A stretch of 64,000 bases of DNA. It comes from Chthonomonadaceae bacterium. GTDB taxonomy: Bacteria > Armatimonadota > Chthonomonadetes > Chthonomonadales > Chthonomonadaceae. This document shows positions 17,856 through 27,742 of this stretch, in pieces (position 1 is the stretch's first letter; every line of letters starts with the position of its first letter). The notes beneath the pieces were generated by a model. It was not told the origin of the DNA. It did not search any database and was given only the letters and a program-made list of their open reading frames with translations. The DNA is taken from positions 1 to 64,000 of the forward strand of contig JANXSG010000047.1 in NCBI GenBank assembly GCA_025352825.1, given 5' to 3'. A program made the translations under genes and the position numbers.

Positions 17856-18860
17856 ATGGCTAAGCTGGGCAGAGCCAAGGGCTTCTGGGACATACTCAAG
17901 AAAATATCGGTCGCGGAAATAGCTCAGGAAGCCTCACGGCCAATCTCTATTGCTTTGGTAGGCGATCCTGCTGTTCGGGAATCTATCAAACGCCAGTTAA
18001 CCATTCCTTCCGGTGATCAGTCATTAGTTCCTGATACGTCGATCAAGCTGATTGATGGTGCCTCTATTCGCGGTTTCGACAGCGCCAATGTTGAGACTGG
18101 TTTCCCAGCACATCCCGATGTTTTTGACATTGTGATAGATATTGGTGGCGGGAGAGAACTCGCGCCAGAGACCACTGTTATCTACAGTATTTCCGAATTG
18201 GGTGGGTGGAATGCTGCGCTGGAACGAATCTTAGATGACAAACCGCAGCTCATGCTTCCGCTAGCGCGGCAGTTTCCAGCATTTCGAACAATCGCCGCCC
18301 AGAGGATCATTGCGGAGACGGCGAACGCCAATGCGCAGTTCGCTCTGCTTACGGGAGTAACCGAAGCCTTCCCCCTTACCAGTTGGCTGCTCCCTGTCAA
18401 CAGTTTCAGCGATATTGTGGTACTCACAAAAAATCAGAGTATGATGGTGCTACGCCTGGCTGCAATCTATGGTAAAAAGGTCGATGTTCAGAGTAGGATC
18501 AAGGAGTTAGCTCCTATACTCGGGAATGCTTTTGGCTGGAGAGCCATAGCACGTGAGCTGATGGGAGTAGTTCCTGTCGTCGGATTTCTGGTACGCGCAA
18601 TGATCGCCTATGCGGGCACCGTGACAGTAGGTCGTACTGCTCAGTTCTACTATGAGACCGGAGAGCTGATGAGTGCAGCTCAGGTGAGGCGTCTTTATCA
18701 AGATGCCTATGCAAATTCCAAAACCAAAGTGCGTGCGCTGGCAGACGGCTTGAAGAAACGAAAAGCGAAAACTACTACGAAGCGCATAGCAAGTGACTCT
18801 GATACAATAACTGCGCTAGTCCCCAAACCATTGAAAGATACTGAAGTCATAGAAAAGTAA
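17856..18860 (+). CDS. DUF697 protein with degenerate GTPase-like N-terminal domain
   Basis: The C-terminal ~150 residues (NQSMMVLRLAAIYGKKVDVQ ... VPVVGFLVRAMIAYAGTVTVGR) match DUF697, which often follows an Era-like GTPase domain and contains amphipathic or membrane-inserted helices. The N-terminal part has a GTPase-like order but lacks the nucleotide motifs: ALVGDPAVRES stands where GXXXXGKS should be. It is therefore a pseudo-GTPase at best. A Lys/Arg-rich tail (LKKRKAKTTTKR) follows. AAAGGGAG precedes the ATG at 17856. The role is unknown; relatives are linked to envelope or stress functions. Confidence 0.75.
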   Translation: MAKLGRAKGFWDILKKISVAEIAQEASRPISIALVGDPAVRESIKRQLTIPSGDQSLVPDTSIKLIDGASIRGFDSANVETGFPAHPDVFDIVIDIGGGRELAPETTVIYSISELGGWNAALERILDDKPQLMLPLARQFPAFRTIAAQRIIAETANANAQFALLTGVTEAFPLTSWLLPVNSFSDIVVLTKNQSMMVLRLAAIYGKKVDVQSRIKELAPILGNAFGWRAIARELMGVVPVVGFLVRAMIAYAGTVTVGRTAQFYYETGELMSAAQVRRLYQDAYANSKTKVRALADGLKKRKAKTTTKRIASDSDTITALVPKPLKDTEVIEK

Positions 18861-18941
18861 AAAAATGATTTATCATTTAAATAACAACATACGTTTTGCA
18901 TTTACTTAATTTCATAGCATATTCCAGATACGGAGGGTATC

Positions 18942-19280
18942 ATGCCCCACTCACGATATAGCAGTGAAGAGATAGCTAGACGCGGTGAACAATTGTACGA
19001 GAATAAGATCCGTAAACAAGTCGAGTTGGAAGAAAACATGGGTAAAGTTATTTCAATAGATATCGAAACTGGTGACTATGAGATCGATGATGACCCATTA
19101 AGTGCGGGCCGTCGGCTTCAAGCCAAACATGCTGGTGCAGCGCTCTATGGTAAACGAATCGGTTACAACGCAGTGTATTCACTCGGTGGGTCACGAAAAT
19201 ACCGATGTACCAGCCCTCAATTAGTTTTCCGCGAACAAGGTATAGATTTCGACAAAGTGATTGTAGAACTGCAATTATGA
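18942..19280 (+). CDS. Small conserved protein with SIDIETGDYEIDDD motif
   Basis: The 112-residue protein opens HSRYSSEEIARRGEQLYENK and contains VISIDIETGDYEIDDDPL followed by GKRIGYNAVYSLGG. This signature is common in short cyanobacterial and related proteins that often precede a small aspartyl-protease-like gene; no such partner lies here. The last ~28 residues do not resemble the usual end, which may indicate a small 3' rearrangement. GGAGGGTATC precedes the ATG at 18942. The function is unknown. Confidence 0.65.
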   Translation: MPHSRYSSEEIARRGEQLYENKIRKQVELEENMGKVISIDIETGDYEIDDDPLSAGRRLQAKHAGAALYGKRIGYNAVYSLGGSRKYRCTSPQLVFREQGIDFDKVIVELQL

Positions 19281-19346
19281 ATACATGAACCAATGTTATT
19301 TTGATGATAGTATTCCCTAATCATTCGGAGCGAATACTAGTACCCT

Positions 19347-20078
19347 CTATTTTGAATCCGATTTCCAGAGTCTCATAACTCGCGGGCGGAGTATTGCTGT
19401 CCATTCTTTATATCCATCCGTATTGAGATGTAGTCCATCTGTTCTTAAGATTTCTGGTTTAGGTTTACCTTCAGCGCTAAGCAGTTTAGAATGAGAATCG
19501 ATGTAGTTAAGTTTTAAAGTTTTAGAATTGGTATGTCGGACATAGTTCCGAATCAATCTATTCGCCTCGAGAACTTTATCTTCCTCGCTCCAACGTGCCA
19601 CACTGGGATTGATAGAGATATAAACTAGCCTGGTGTCAGGAAGCTCCGCATGCACTCTTTCAACAAAAGCCTGATAGTCTTTTAAAACCTGATCTGGTGA
19701 TTTGCCTGCGTTAATATCATTACCACCGGCATACATAACTATCATTTTGGGTTTGTATGGAAAAACGATTCGATCGGAATAGTGGACACTATCAGAAATT
19801 TCCGAACCGCCAAATCCTCGATTGACAACCGGTAGATCGGGGAGATCCTTTGCCAGCGTCGACCAGAGCCGAATGCTCGAACTTCCAATAAATAACACAC
19901 TGCCGGGGGCAGGTTGACTCTTCTTGTCTTCTGCTTCAAAAGCGGCAATCTCATCGGCGAATGGCTCTGCTGCAAAATGGTATGTAAGCGTCAGAGAGGT
20001 CGGCTTAAACGACGATTGCCCCCAGCTGGGCAGCGCCAGTGCAGTTAGAAGCAGACCGATCCAAATCACGTTTTTCAT
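19347..20078 (-). CDS. Secreted SGNH/GDSL-family hydrolase
   Basis: A signal peptide (MKNVIWIGLLLTALALPSWG, residues 1-20) is followed by a ~220-residue SGNH esterase. Block I is FIGSSSIRLW (nucleophile Ser), block II Gly is in NRGFGGSEISD, block III is MYAGGNDINAG, and block V is DGLHLNTDGY (Asp/His). The group includes carbohydrate acetylesterases and lysophospholipases; the substrate cannot be read from sequence. Export suggests a role on periplasmic or external polymers. GGGGAGA precedes the ATG at 20078. trxB ends upstream of it on the same strand, 34 bases away, so they may be co-transcribed. Confidence 0.88.
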   Translation of the reverse strand: MKNVIWIGLLLTALALPSWGQSSFKPTSLTLTYHFAAEPFADEIAAFEAEDKKSQPAPGSVLFIGSSSIRLWSTLAKDLPDLPVVNRGFGGSEISDSVHYSDRIVFPYKPKMIVMYAGGNDINAGKSPDQVLKDYQAFVERVHAELPDTRLVYISINPSVARWSEEDKVLEANRLIRNYVRHTNSKTLKLNYIDSHSKLLSAEGKPKPEILRTDGLHLNTDGYKEWTAILRPRVMRLWKSDSK

Positions 20079-20112
20079 GTACTCTCCCCGGCATTATTTC
20101 AAATGATAAATT

Positions 20113-21081
20113 TTACTTTGAGCCTTCCAACTCAAGTAAGCGTTCTGCCTCGATTGCAGCCATACAGCCAGATCCAGCGGCTGTGATAGCCTGCCGGTAT
20201 TCGTGATCCTGAACGTCACCAGCAGCGAAGACGCCTTCGATATTTGTACGAACGTTGTGATGGGTTTTAATATATCCGTTTTCGTCCAGATCGATCTGGC
20301 CGATGAATAGATCGGTAGTGGGTTTATGCCCAATAGCTACAAACACGCCTTCCACCGCAAGTTCAGATTGCTTATCCGTCTTCAGATTCCGAAGTGATAC
20401 GCCCGATAGTTTCTTTAGTGCGGGATCGTGAATACGCTCTATTACCGTGTCGGTGATAAATTCGATTTTCGGATTCTTGTAGGCACGGTCAAGCATAATT
20501 TTAGAAGCTCGGAAACTATCGCGCCGATGAATAAGATGAACCTTACTGGCGTGATTAGTGAGGTAAGTAGCCTCCTCCATGGCAGTATCGCCGCCGCCGA
20601 CTACTGCGATCTCTTTCCCTTTGAAGAAAAACCCGTCACAGGTTGCGCACGCCGAAATTCCAGCGCCGCCAAGGCCGCCTTCCCACACCGGCCTCTCTTC
20701 TGGCAGACCCAGCCATTTAGCGGACGCGCCCGTTGCAATGATGACAGACTGGGCTTCATAAAGAAAATCCTCCACCCAGACTCTAAATGGCCTCTGAGAA
20801 AAATCGACTTTTGTAACCATCTCTTCCTCGATGATTGTGCCAAATCGGAGAGTCTGGTTCCGCATCACCTGCATCAATTCGGGTCCCTGGATTCCATGTT
20901 CGAATCCGGGATAGTTCTCAACCTCCGTGGTGATCATCAACTGACCGCCCGCTCCAAGCTGCTCCTGACCTCTTCCAACACCACCGTCAATCATGAGAGG
21001 AGCAAGATTTGCCCGTGCGGCGTAAATTGCTGCCGTATAACCCGCCGGCCCGGAACCAATGATAATCACTTTATGTACCAT
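20113..21081 (-). CDS. trxB: Thioredoxin reductase
   Basis: It transfers electrons from NADPH through FAD and a redox disulfide to thioredoxin in the cytoplasm. The FAD-binding start is VIIIGSGPAGYTAAIYAA. The NADPH motif is VVGGGDTAMEEATYL, the redox-active pair is CATC (Cys145 and Cys148), and the C-terminal FAD box is GVFAAGDVQDHEYRQA. At 322 residues the length is standard. A TTGACT/TATAAT promoter lies about 90 bases upstream. An SGNH hydrolase gene follows on the same strand. Confidence 0.95.
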   Translation of the reverse strand: MVHKVIIIGSGPAGYTAAIYAARANLAPLMIDGGVGRGQEQLGAGGQLMITTEVENYPGFEHGIQGPELMQVMRNQTLRFGTIIEEEMVTKVDFSQRPFRVWVEDFLYEAQSVIIATGASAKWLGLPEERPVWEGGLGGAGISACATCDGFFFKGKEIAVVGGGDTAMEEATYLTNHASKVHLIHRRDSFRASKIMLDRAYKNPKIEFITDTVIERIHDPALKKLSGVSLRNLKTDKQSELAVEGVFVAIGHKPTTDLFIGQIDLDENGYIKTHHNVRTNIEGVFAAGDVQDHEYRQAITAAGSGCMAAIEAERLLELEGSK

Positions 21082-21168
21082 GTTGAGAGTGAGAACCTTT
21101 CAAATTCAATATAAAATGGAGAGTATCAGGGCGGAAATATGCCTGAATAGTAGTCCGTTTGCACATGC

Positions 21169-21198
21169 ATTATAGCCGTGGCAACTGCGCTAAGTCAA
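21169..21198 (-). promoter_or_regulatory. Sigma70-type promoter of trxB
   Basis: On the minus strand TTGACT (21193-21198) and TATAAT (21169-21174) are separated by 18 bases. The inferred start site is near 21162, leaving an ~80-base leader before the trxB ATG. Confidence 0.7.
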
Positions 21199-21287
21199 TA
21201 GGCTGGAAGTGCCTCATTCGTTTTCTCCGGAGCTATCAGGTATTCTAATTTAGTATACGTAATTTTACAATCTGGAGTGTCATTACA

Positions 21288-22241
21288 ATGAATCCTCAAG
21301 AGACGATCCGCGATCTAGCAGCACATGTCAAATCAGCGGTCTTTCCACATTTAGGTACTTGGCGGGCTAGGCGAGTAACTGGGATTGCATCCAGTGGGGA
21401 TGCTACCTTCGATATCGATGATATCGCGGAAAGCGCAGTGGAATCCTTTTTGATTGAGCGCGAGATAAATGTGGCGTACTACTCGGAAGACAGGGGATTA
21501 GTGCATCCATTTCCTGGAAAGACGCCGGAAGGGATACTTATTATCGATCCGATAGATGGCACACGGGGAGCCATTGCCGGATTTGAAGCGTGCGTGGTTT
21601 CTGTTGCCTGGACCGAGTATAAACCAGAACCTACACTCGGTGATGTTCTCTATGGGGCGATTACGGAAATAAAAGGCAATCTATCCTTTTCTGCAGAACG
21701 CGGAAAAGGAGTACAGATTGTGAACGTTGATGGCAGCTTGATATCTCCCCAGCTTTCCACGAATACAGATTTAACTGCCATGGCCTGGTGCATGGAGTGT
21801 GTAGGAGCGCCTATGGAACTGTTGCTATCTGCAATAAAAGACGTTGCAAACCCAACTACAGTACGAGGTGGATTCTTTATTCTGAACAGCAGCGCTTTTG
21901 AACTGACACGGCTTATTACGGGTCAGCTTTCGGGGGTGGTGGATGTTCGAAATCGGCTTCTCAAAGACTGCCCAGTAACTCGGCCTCTCTTTGAACAATA
22001 CGGGGGCGGACGTCTGCTCAGCCTGTACGGGTATGATGTGGCAGGCGCAGCGCTGATAGCTCAGGAAGCTGGGTGTATTCTGACCGACGCGTGGGGGAGA
22101 GATTTATCGGAGTGGAAACTGCTGGATACGACCGAACATAACTTTGGTTCGATGCTTGCATCTTCCAACTCAGCGCTCCACGGGAAACTGCTGGAAGGGG
22201 TAAATAGTGGATTTGCAGAGTTTTCAAAGCGCAGTTATTAA
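21288..22241 (+). CDS. Inositol monophosphatase-family sugar phosphatase
   Basis: The metal-binding pattern of the IMPase/FBPase superfamily is present: YYSEDRGL (Glu), LIIDPIDGTRG (two Asp, about residue 87) and YGYDVAGAALIAQEAG near residue 245 (third Asp). Usual members hydrolyse inositol phosphate, fructose-1,6-bisphosphate, histidinol phosphate or PAP in a Mg-dependent, Li-sensitive way. Which one applies here cannot be read. The segment after DGT is RGAIAG instead of the common N-F, so the substrate site may differ. TGGAGTG precedes the ATG at 21288. Length 317 residues. Confidence 0.82.
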   Translation: MNPQETIRDLAAHVKSAVFPHLGTWRARRVTGIASSGDATFDIDDIAESAVESFLIEREINVAYYSEDRGLVHPFPGKTPEGILIIDPIDGTRGAIAGFEACVVSVAWTEYKPEPTLGDVLYGAITEIKGNLSFSAERGKGVQIVNVDGSLISPQLSTNTDLTAMAWCMECVGAPMELLLSAIKDVANPTTVRGGFFILNSSAFELTRLITGQLSGVVDVRNRLLKDCPVTRPLFEQYGGGRLLSLYGYDVAGAALIAQEAGCILTDAWGRDLSEWKLLDTTEHNFGSMLASSNSALHGKLLEGVNSGFAEFSKRSY

Positions 22242-22334
22242 ACATTATAATTTACCTTATTTTCCTTCCAGAAATTATAGACAATAATATATTGAAGTTC
22301 ACTCTGCCTTAACACAAATTTAACATTATACTCA

Positions 22335-22363
22335 TTGACATTGTAAAAATTCCTGGTTATAAT
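22335..22363 (+). promoter_or_regulatory. Perfect-consensus sigma70 promoter
   Basis: TTGACA (22335-22340), a 17-base spacer and TATAAT (22358-22363) give the exact consensus. It drives the frameshifted DNRLRE-containing gene beginning at about 22458. Confidence 0.85.
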
Positions 22364-22457
22364 GACTGTGTTGGAAAAATTCTAGTTCGTAAGTCAGAAT
22401 AATATACTCTGGTTTCGTATTAGCATTTTCAACTTCTGGTCACTGTTCTTTTGTTTT

Positions 22458-25385
22458 ATGAAAGATAGGTATCAACCATGGATTCTCTCTCTCTCTCTGC
22501 ATAAGTTTCACAAAGTGATAGCTGGAATCATCTATCATTCTGGAACACTTTTCAAAAACACCCTATTTATTTCACTCATTAAGAAAACACTTCCAGTGGC
22601 ATTCATTCTGCTCAGTTTCTTTGGTACATCTGCCCAGGCGATTACGGTAACATCGATCACCTTGAATCCAAATGTAGTATACTCCGGTGCATACACCACG
22701 GCCACTATCACTCTCAGTGGTGCGTATCCCGCTGGCTCTGGAGCCTTCTATCTATCCTCAAGCAACACTGCAATCGCGGCCACACCTTCATCCATAGGTG
22801 GATTTGCTGGAGATACTCAAGAGACATTTATTGTAGATGTACCGCTGCTTACTGGGGAAAATACACAAACCGTATATATCACGGTAACTTATGCTGGAGT
22901 TCCAACATCTGCCCAGCTTACGGTTGTCCCTTATTCCGGCGAGACATTGATCAGCCCAACTGCGGATTCTTATGTACAGGCTGGATCATCTCACGCCGCC
23001 AACTTCGGAACCAGTACAAATCTTGTAGTCAAAACAGCTTCTACCCCGCCACTTCGGATACACGGGTTACCTACCTCAAATTCGATTTCACAACTATTAC
23101 GGTTGCACCCGCCAAAGCGCTCCTGAAACTCTCCTATTTAAGTGCCCCATTGCAGGCGGATAGATATCTGGCGATTAATTTCTGTTCACTGCCTGACTCA
23201 CCAGCCTGGACAGAAACAGCCATCACCTGGGATAACGCACCTAATCTCAACCAGACTAACACTACTGATTCGGGTGGAACTCTGATCAGTACGACAAATG
23301 TATTATTACAGCAAGGAATTACCGCCATAGATGTTACAGGATTTGTACAATCACATCTTGGTCAGGCAGGCACGATTCAAATTTTAGCGAATGCGGTATC
23401 AACCGATGCTAACGGAGTCGTATTCTCCAGTAGAGTCCGTTGTTGGTATACAGCCTTCGCTTACTGTGATGCCAGTTCTGCCTCCCATGTATTTAAGTAA
23501 TCTTACTCTCAACCCGAAAAGTGTTATAGGAGGCAGCGGTGGCGCTTCCACTGGAACATGCACCCTAAGCGCTTCTTCGTTGAATGCAATAACCGTTAAC
23601 TTGAAAAGTAACACGACAGGAATATCTGTTCCAACGACTATACAAGTCCCGGCTGGTGCAACTTCAGCAAACTTCCACATTTCTACATCCTCCGTGGCTA
23701 ATCCCATTTTAGCAACAATCAGTGCGTCTTCCAATGGATGGACACAAGCTGCCTTACTATCTGTTCTTCCAGTAGGATATTCATTTACGGTACAAAGTTT
23801 TGGAGTGGGAAGTGGTAATGGATGTACATTGCTTTCCTGGATAGATCTAGCCGATGGCTCGGTGCAGGGTTATCATATTTACCGTATGAACAATGGCACC
23901 GCTGTTCGGTTAACAGCAGTACCGCAACATGCGCCTTTGTACGCGGATACGGGGCTAACGAACGGAACTACTTATAAATATCAGGTCTCAGTAGTAAATA
24001 ACCTGGGGCAAGAAGTTTCATTCTCCAACTTGGTTAGTGCAACACCATCAGGAACAATACCCTCGCTTAGCTGGTTCAATCCGCCATCAACAGCCACCGA
24101 TTCAGTATATCTATCTGCTTCGATATCATCTGGTAAGGCTATCGGAACTTTTCTCATGTTAGATGGAAATATCTCGAATGGCGCTGGCGATGGCAACGCG
24201 AATAATGGCGATAATAATCGAATCCTAACAGATTTGGATACAACCAATCTATCCAATGGAGTACATGTCATCCAACTAGTGGGCTACATTGGTAACGATA
24301 TATGTGCTTCGCTACCAATTCAAATACAAGTTATTAATGATTTTAGCAATTTTGTGTGCGATGAAATGTTCGAACAACCTTTAGGTGAAATAACCAACAT
24401 TACATCCGTTTTGCCCAGTGGAACAACTCATTGGACGGCGCAAATACTCGATAATAATAATATCGTTGTGCGGTCATGGCAGGCCTCAACCTCGATAGCA
24501 AAATTAGCATGGGACGGAACCGACCGAACAGGTGTAGTTGTAGTAGAAGATGATTACTCGGTTCAACTGACAGCAGTTGATTCACAAGGCGGGCAAAAAA
24601 TAAAGAAAAAACATGTTGATTTGATAAAAGGTTCCCCGAATGCTCTCGTGCTTTATGAGGAAGCATCTTCAAACCATAACGATGATATTGCGTTAATAAA
24701 TACAATTAAAGCTCAATTAAAGCGTATGCAATTAACAAATCCTGGCTTTACATTTAAAGTATTACCACTGATAGCAACCGCGCCTAAAGTTGATCGTCTT
24801 AAAATCAGGAAATGGATGGGTTCCACAGTAACTGATTTTTATCTTTTTGGGCATGGATCGGCGGGCGGACAAGGATTACCGCCGGTAGCTTATTATGGGG
24901 GCGCGATGTTTTGGGGTGGTTCATTCCCAGTAACTTCACAAATATATCAGGATTCTTTAAAAGCACCAGAATTGCACCTCATAGTCCCTATAATTACAGC
25001 CGGGCGTCAATACAATTTTGCGATGATAGACGCATGCGGTGGAGCAGGGGATGATGGTAATGGCAATCCTGCAAATCCAGCAGACCAAAGTTGGGCAAAT
25101 GCTTTCAATATTGGTTCGAATATCAACTTTGCCAGTGCATTTTTTGGTTGGGATGGTAAAGCTGATACGAATACATTCCCGGATGGAACTTCATCAAATT
25201 GGTTGATGTGGCGTCAACAATTTTGGATTGCACTAGCAATTGACATGGATGTTTATCGGGCGGCTCAATATGCCACTAGCAATACCACTTCACGTGTTTG
25301 GGAGATCAACCCTTGGGATGGCCCTTCCAATTATGCAAATTATCGTGCACAACTATTTGGAGATATTACGACAACTTTACCTTGA
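22458..25385 (+). pseudogene. Large secreted DNRLRE / FnIII / FlgD-like / caspase-like protein, broken by two frameshifts
   Basis: Three overlapping reading frames form one ~970-residue protein. Frame 1 gives a signal peptide (AFILLSFFGTSAQA), an Ig-like domain and the start of a DNRLRE domain (SPTADSYVQAGSSHAANFG). Near 23048 the sequence shifts to frame 3 (TRVTYLKFDFTTITV ... TETAITWDNAPNLN). Near 23433 it returns to frame 1 (SVVGIQPSLTV) and runs to the end. An Ig/Calx-like segment, an FnIII domain (GYHIYRMNNGT) and a FlgD-like Ig domain (LAWDGTDRTGVVVVEDDYS) follow. The C-terminal domain has FYLFGHGSAGG and FAMIDACGGAGD, the His/Cys pattern of caspase-like peptidases (CHAT/C25 type). Both indels are small, so decay may be recent or an assembly error. 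Confidence 0.75.
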
Positions 25386-25392
25386 TGATATG

Positions 25393-25432
25393 GACGCTCA
25401 GGAGAATTAATTAACCTCTTGAGCGTCTTTTT
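25393..25432 (+). terminator. Intrinsic terminator
   Basis: GACGCTCA (25393-25400) pairs with TGAGCGTC (25420-25427), followed by TTTTT. It lies eight bases after the stop of the caspase-like gene and ends its transcript. Confidence 0.85.
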
Positions 25433-25462
25433 AAATATAATACTTGAACGGGAGGAGTCAAC

Positions 25463-25936
25463 ATTAGAATCAATCGATCATATATCATTTTAGGGTTGGC
25501 ATTGGGAATAAGTAGTGGTTTGTGGAAGTTCTCATTTGCTGATCAAGCCAATAATCGTCCGGTTATTCAGCAAAGTATGATAAAAGATCATACAACTCGT
25601 AAGATCGCCAGGAAAATCAACAAAAGTGATATTTCTGAATTGCGCTTCTATGGAATTGATATGAATTGCTTTGCTAATCATCCGGTCATTGTAAAGAAAA
25701 GGCAAACAATCTACACATTCATATACTTTCTACAAAATGCCTACACGAGCGAACATCAGTCTGGTTTAAATCGTGTTGATACCCTAGATATACATCTCAA
25801 GAAGTCAAAAGTTCATCCCCACATTCATGATCCTATTATTTTGAATTTTAACCTAAAAAATTCTGAAGACTGCTTCGGGCCAGAATTTCAGAAAGCGGCG
25901 CAGGCTTTAAGTAAAACCAGAAAGCCTTTAAACTAA
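25463..25936 (+). CDS. Small exported protein of unknown function, apparent ATT start
   Basis: Reading from ATT at 25463 gives RINRSYIILGLALGISSGLW followed by KFSFAD, a regular signal peptide (basic n-region, hydrophobic core, Ala at the cleavage site). GGGAGGAG lies five bases upstream of that ATT. The first conventional start, TTG at 25496, would remove half of the signal peptide and has no ribosome-binding site. ATT is a rare but known start codon (infC). The mature ~130 residues contain no family I recognise; KKRQTIYTFIYFLQNAYT and paired His (KVHPHIHDP) are visible. It follows the terminator of the caspase-like gene. Confidence 0.6.
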   Translation: MRINRSYIILGLALGISSGLWKFSFADQANNRPVIQQSMIKDHTTRKIARKINKSDISELRFYGIDMNCFANHPVIVKKRQTIYTFIYFLQNAYTSEHQSGLNRVDTLDIHLKKSKVHPHIHDPIILNFNLKNSEDCFGPEFQKAAQALSKTRKPLN

Positions 25937-25996
25937 GAACACTGGAATACCCAAACTTATTGGTTTGCAGATTTTTATATCTTTTGCAATTACTCA

Positions 25997-27087
25997 ATGA
26001 GATACACGTTTAAATTTAGCCGATTAGTATTTCCAGTAAGTATTATTTTATTGATATCTTGTCTACTCCTTTATGTCACTAAAAAGCGAATATTTCCACT
26101 GATGTCACAAGCAACCAAGGTTATGGATGTTGATCTGGAAAGATATCCTTCTCTCGCTTGGATATCAGATACTAAATTTATTGCCATAGCATTTGATAAA
26201 AACATTGAACGAAACTTTGTGATTGTTGATACGACACTGAAAACTGTTACTCCACTAATTGGGCTCAACAGAATATTAAAGTCGCTTATTAAGTCAAATA
26301 GTAGTGCTAATATTTCCGACTTTGATACTTCTGTGTCGCCTGATTGTAAGTCGCTAATGGTTGGTGATTTTTACATATTGAAAGCAATGTTACGTCTACA
26401 GGGGAAACATCAGATAGTGGGAAAGTAGTAATAATAGCAATAGCTGGCGCGCATAGTATGTCATTCTTCAAGAAAAATATTGATTCAACAATTATTTGGT
26501 TATCTGATAGTCATCATTGGGCAGAAATTACTCCTGCAGAAATGTTCATTCATTCCAAGGATGATGCAGCTACGGTTACTCGTGTGCCATTCGATTTCAA
26601 ACAGCCGGCTAGTAAACCGACTACCGGGTTTGATACGACGTATGTACACTGTTTAACTCCAAAAAATCATCTAATTTCTGTGAAATCATATTCCAGTGAT
26701 GGAGCCGATCAAGCAGTTATCGAGGATGCAGATCTTAATATAAATCCAATATCGGTATATTCAACAACATTTAAATTTCCCTTCGGAATTGACCCAGAAC
26801 TTGTAGCGCTTTCACCAGATGGTAAACGAATTGCCTGGAAATGGTTTCATCGTGATAACGGTTCCACACTTTTATGGCTGCGAAGATTTATCCCCTTCCT
26901 GCCAAAAATTCCTCCTATTGCTAGAATGGAGGTATGGACAAGTAATATAGACGGGAGTGATATGGAGGAAGCGGGGTACATAGATAAGAGTTATCCAGGT
27001 TTTCCTCCATATCCGCTGTTCTGGTCGAAAGATAGCAAGAAGATATATTTTGGAGATGGTAATTCTTCATTGTGGGCTGTTAATTAA
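25997..27087 (+). pseudogene. Single-pass membrane protein with TolB-like propeller segments, one frameshift
   Basis: The first frame encodes an N-terminal membrane helix (FPVSIILLISCLLLYV), then SLAWISDTKFIAIAFDK and VSPDCKSLMVGDFYI, and stops at 26428 in a wrong frame. The other frame is open from about 26375 (ESNVTSTGETSDSGKVVIIA) and continues through LVALSPDGKRIAWKW and YPLFWSKDSKKIYFGDGNSS to 27087. The two halves join near the run of T at 26366. SPDGKRIAW and WSKDSKKIYF are WD40-like/TolB repeat signatures. The restored protein would be about 363 residues, anchored with the propeller outside. The function is unknown. Confidence 0.65.
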
Positions 27088-27159
27088 TGAAATAACACAT
27101 GTTTGGTAACATTGATCTATGAACATTACCCCGTGGTTCATTAAGACTTATATTCTCAG

Positions 27160-27245
27160 CACCCTACGTAATTGATTCAGCCCTGAAAACGAAATACGAT
27201 AGTGGGGGCGGCGCTGATCGCTCAGGAAGCATGGTATGTTCTCAT
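27160..27245 (+). pseudogene. Possible short remnant of an IMPase-family gene
   Basis: GGCGCTGATCGCTCAGGAAG (about 27211-27230) and the next bases (ATGGTATGTTCT) closely match the region of the intact IMPase gene near 22050-22085 that encodes the LIAQEAGCIL segment. The bases just upstream also align weakly. No reading frame is preserved. It looks like a leftover of a duplicated or rearranged copy. Confidence 0.35.
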
Positions 27246-27742
27246 AGGTTCCGTAGAAGCTTTACCATGAGGGTTCCAGTGGTTGAGTGCAAACCCTTGG
27301 CCACTTGGCAATAACTATGCTTTTCGTAGAGCTTAATAAGTTTATTATTGCTAGATGATGTCCAGGTTGCTGCGATGTCTAACTTGTTTTGCTTCATCCA
27401 GTTCTCTCCACTAAAGAGCAGTTTCTCAGCAATCCCGTGGCGCCTGAACTCAGGCAAAACATATGTTGTGGAAATTAGCCCAGAAACTTCCCCGTTTTCT
27501 TCAATCTCTTTGCGCACTATTGTGTGGCCGACAATTAGGGAATTTTCATCGATAGCAAGTAATACAGCCGCGGTAACACCCGAGTTATCAAGATGCCATT
27601 TCACACGATCTCTTAGCCAATCCATTGAGTAGAGAGAATGCCCGACTTGCTCTCCTTCCACTTCTATAAGAGTCGAACGCATTCTTTGCGCTACGATTTC
27701 AATTTCGGAATCTGAATCTCTGTTGATTTCGCGAATGTGGAT
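27242..27742 (-). CDS. GNAT-family N-acetyltransferase, apparent ATC start
   Basis: The acetyl-CoA site is visible as STTYVLPEFRRHGIAEKLLF (R-X-X-G-I-A loop), followed by ATWTSSSNNKLIKLYEKHSY, the usual GNAT end. The first ATG (27682) would cut off strand 1. Reading upstream in the same frame gives IHIREINRDSDSEIEIVAQR, a normal GNAT beginning, starting at an ATC codon at 27742 with AAGGA seven bases before it; a stop lies only a few codons further up. A near-cognate ATC start or a recent mutation of ATG is therefore likely. The acceptor substrate is unknown. deoC lies upstream on the same strand. Confidence 0.7.
   Translation of the reverse strand: MHIREINRDSDSEIEIVAQRMRSTLIEVEGEQVGHSLYSMDWLRDRVKWHLDNSGVTAAVLLAIDENSLIVGHTIVRKEIEENGEVSGLISTTYVLPEFRRHGIAEKLLFSGENWMKQNKLDIAATWTSSSNNKLIKLYEKHSYCQVAKGLHSTTGTLMVKLLRNL

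Noticed and set aside
20428-21114. 228-residue plus-strand ORF opposite trxB
   Set aside because: Antisense of the well-conserved trxB; no own start signals.
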